From positions 1 through 20,301 of the IMG/VR virus record IMGVR_UViG_3300043469_000961: 20,301 nt of DNA; one strand, given 5' to 3'. How positions within the stretch are numbered: position 1 is the stretch's first letter; the number at the start of each line of letters is the position of its first letter. A program made the position numbers and the translations under genes. Under the pieces are notes generated by a model that searched no databases, had not been told where the DNA came from, and saw only the letters and a list, made by a program, of their open reading frames with translations. Source of the DNA: a virus. Shown piece after piece: positions 19,756 through 20,301 of this stretch.

Positions 19756-20301
19756 ATGACCATTGCAACCAGCATCCGTGAACTCCCCGACCTGGTCATC
19801 GAGTACCTCCAGTGCAACCTGGTGCCGATGATCACTGGCAGCCCTGGCATCGGCAAGAGCGATGTCGTGCGCCAAGTGGCACAGAACTTCAACCTGAAGG
19901 TCATCGACCTCCGCCTGGCCCAGATGGACCCGGTGGACATGATGGGCTTCGCCAGCCGAAACGACAAAACCGGAAAGGGTTATTACCTGCCGATGGAGAC
20001 GTTTCCGCTGGAGAGCGATCCCATTCCTGCCGGTTACGCAGGATGGCTTTTGTTCTTGGACGAGCTCACCTCGGCCAAAGACGCCATCCAAGCAGCTGCC
20101 TACAAGGTCATCCTGGACCGCATGGTGGGCAGCAACCCGCTCCACAAGAACGTGGCCATCGTGGCTGCAGGCAACAAGGAGAGCGACAACGCCATCGTCC
20201 AGCCGATGAGCTCAGCTCTGAAGAGCCGCATGGTCCACCTCGAAGTGGAAGTGAACCCGAACCACTTCTGCGAGTACGCCTCGGCCAAGGGCTGGGACCA
20301 G
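19756..20301 (+). CDS. MoxR-family AAA+ ATPase (N4 gp24-like), C-terminus off the right edge
   Basis: 182 residues are visible and the gene continues past the window. Walker A is GSPGIGKS (28-35), Walker B LLFLDE (98-103), the sensor 1 Asn is in VAAGN (140), and a candidate arginine finger lies in SALKSRMVHLEV (Arg158). The order fits MoxR-type AAA+ proteins, which usually work with a von Willebrand A-domain partner as chaperones; N4 has such a pair (gp24/gp25, from memory), so a VWA gene is expected just right of the window. It probably helps assemble or remodel a middle-stage complex; the substrate is unknown. The ribosome site is weak, and coupling to the upstream gene is likely. Confidence 0.92.
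   Translation, partial: MTIATSIRELPDLVIEYLQCNLVPMITGSPGIGKSDVVRQVAQNFNLKVIDLRLAQMDPVDMMGFASRNDKTGKGYYLPMETFPLESDPIPAGYAGWLLFLDELTSAKDAIQAAAYKVILDRMVGSNPLHKNVAIVAAGNKESDNAIVQPMSSALKSRMVHLEVEVNPNHFCEYASAKGWDQ

Overview
The window looks like part of an N4-type (Schitoviridae-like) podovirus genome from a GC-rich bacterial host, probably proteobacterial (the host is inference). Three things support this. The minus-strand virion genes follow the N4 order terminase, gp67-like, portal, small helical protein, scaffold, major capsid, gp55-like, gp54-like. The plus strand carries a T7-like RNA polymerase split over two genes, like N4 RNAPII (gp15/gp16). A MoxR-type AAA+ ATPase follows at the right edge, as expected for N4 gp24. 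All identifications come from reading the translated sequence; no database was searched.

Layout. Positions 1-13638 hold the late region, read leftward: a putative small terminase, an HslV/proteasome-like Ntn hydrolase, the large terminase, a gp67-like adaptor candidate, portal, a small helical protein, scaffold candidate, major capsid protein, a gp55-like protein, a coiled-coil protein with 28-residue repeats, and a virion protein that runs off the left edge. A four-gene cassette on the opposite strand (8628-10056: dUTPase, a small conserved protein, a Gp49/Sf6-gp66 family protein, a small membrane protein) interrupts it and ends in a bidirectional terminator. Two minus-strand tRNAs, Asn(GTT) and Tyr(GTA), with a tRNA-like remnant between them, lie at 13718-13945.

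From about 14.0 kb rightward the early/middle region is read on the plus strand: two small early proteins (one with two membrane segments), a 0.54-kb gene-free stretch full of repeats, a 110-residue protein, a SLOG-family protein, RNAP subunit 1, two short ORFs, RNAP subunit 2, two short ORFs (the second apparently cut by an ochre codon), a 0.3-kb gene-free stretch with a series of hairpins, a 64-residue protein, and the MoxR ATPase running off the right edge.

In N4 the late genes end at the right end of the linear genome and the early genes start at the left end. Here they stand back to back, so the physical genome ends probably lie inside this window, between about 13.7 and 15.3 kb. The most interesting non-coding signal is a set of perfect hairpins with 3-nt loops (TCC or TTC), stem 4-6 bp, placed before plus-strand genes. 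This is the architecture of N4 virion-RNA-polymerase promoters, although the virion polymerase gene itself would lie beyond the left edge.
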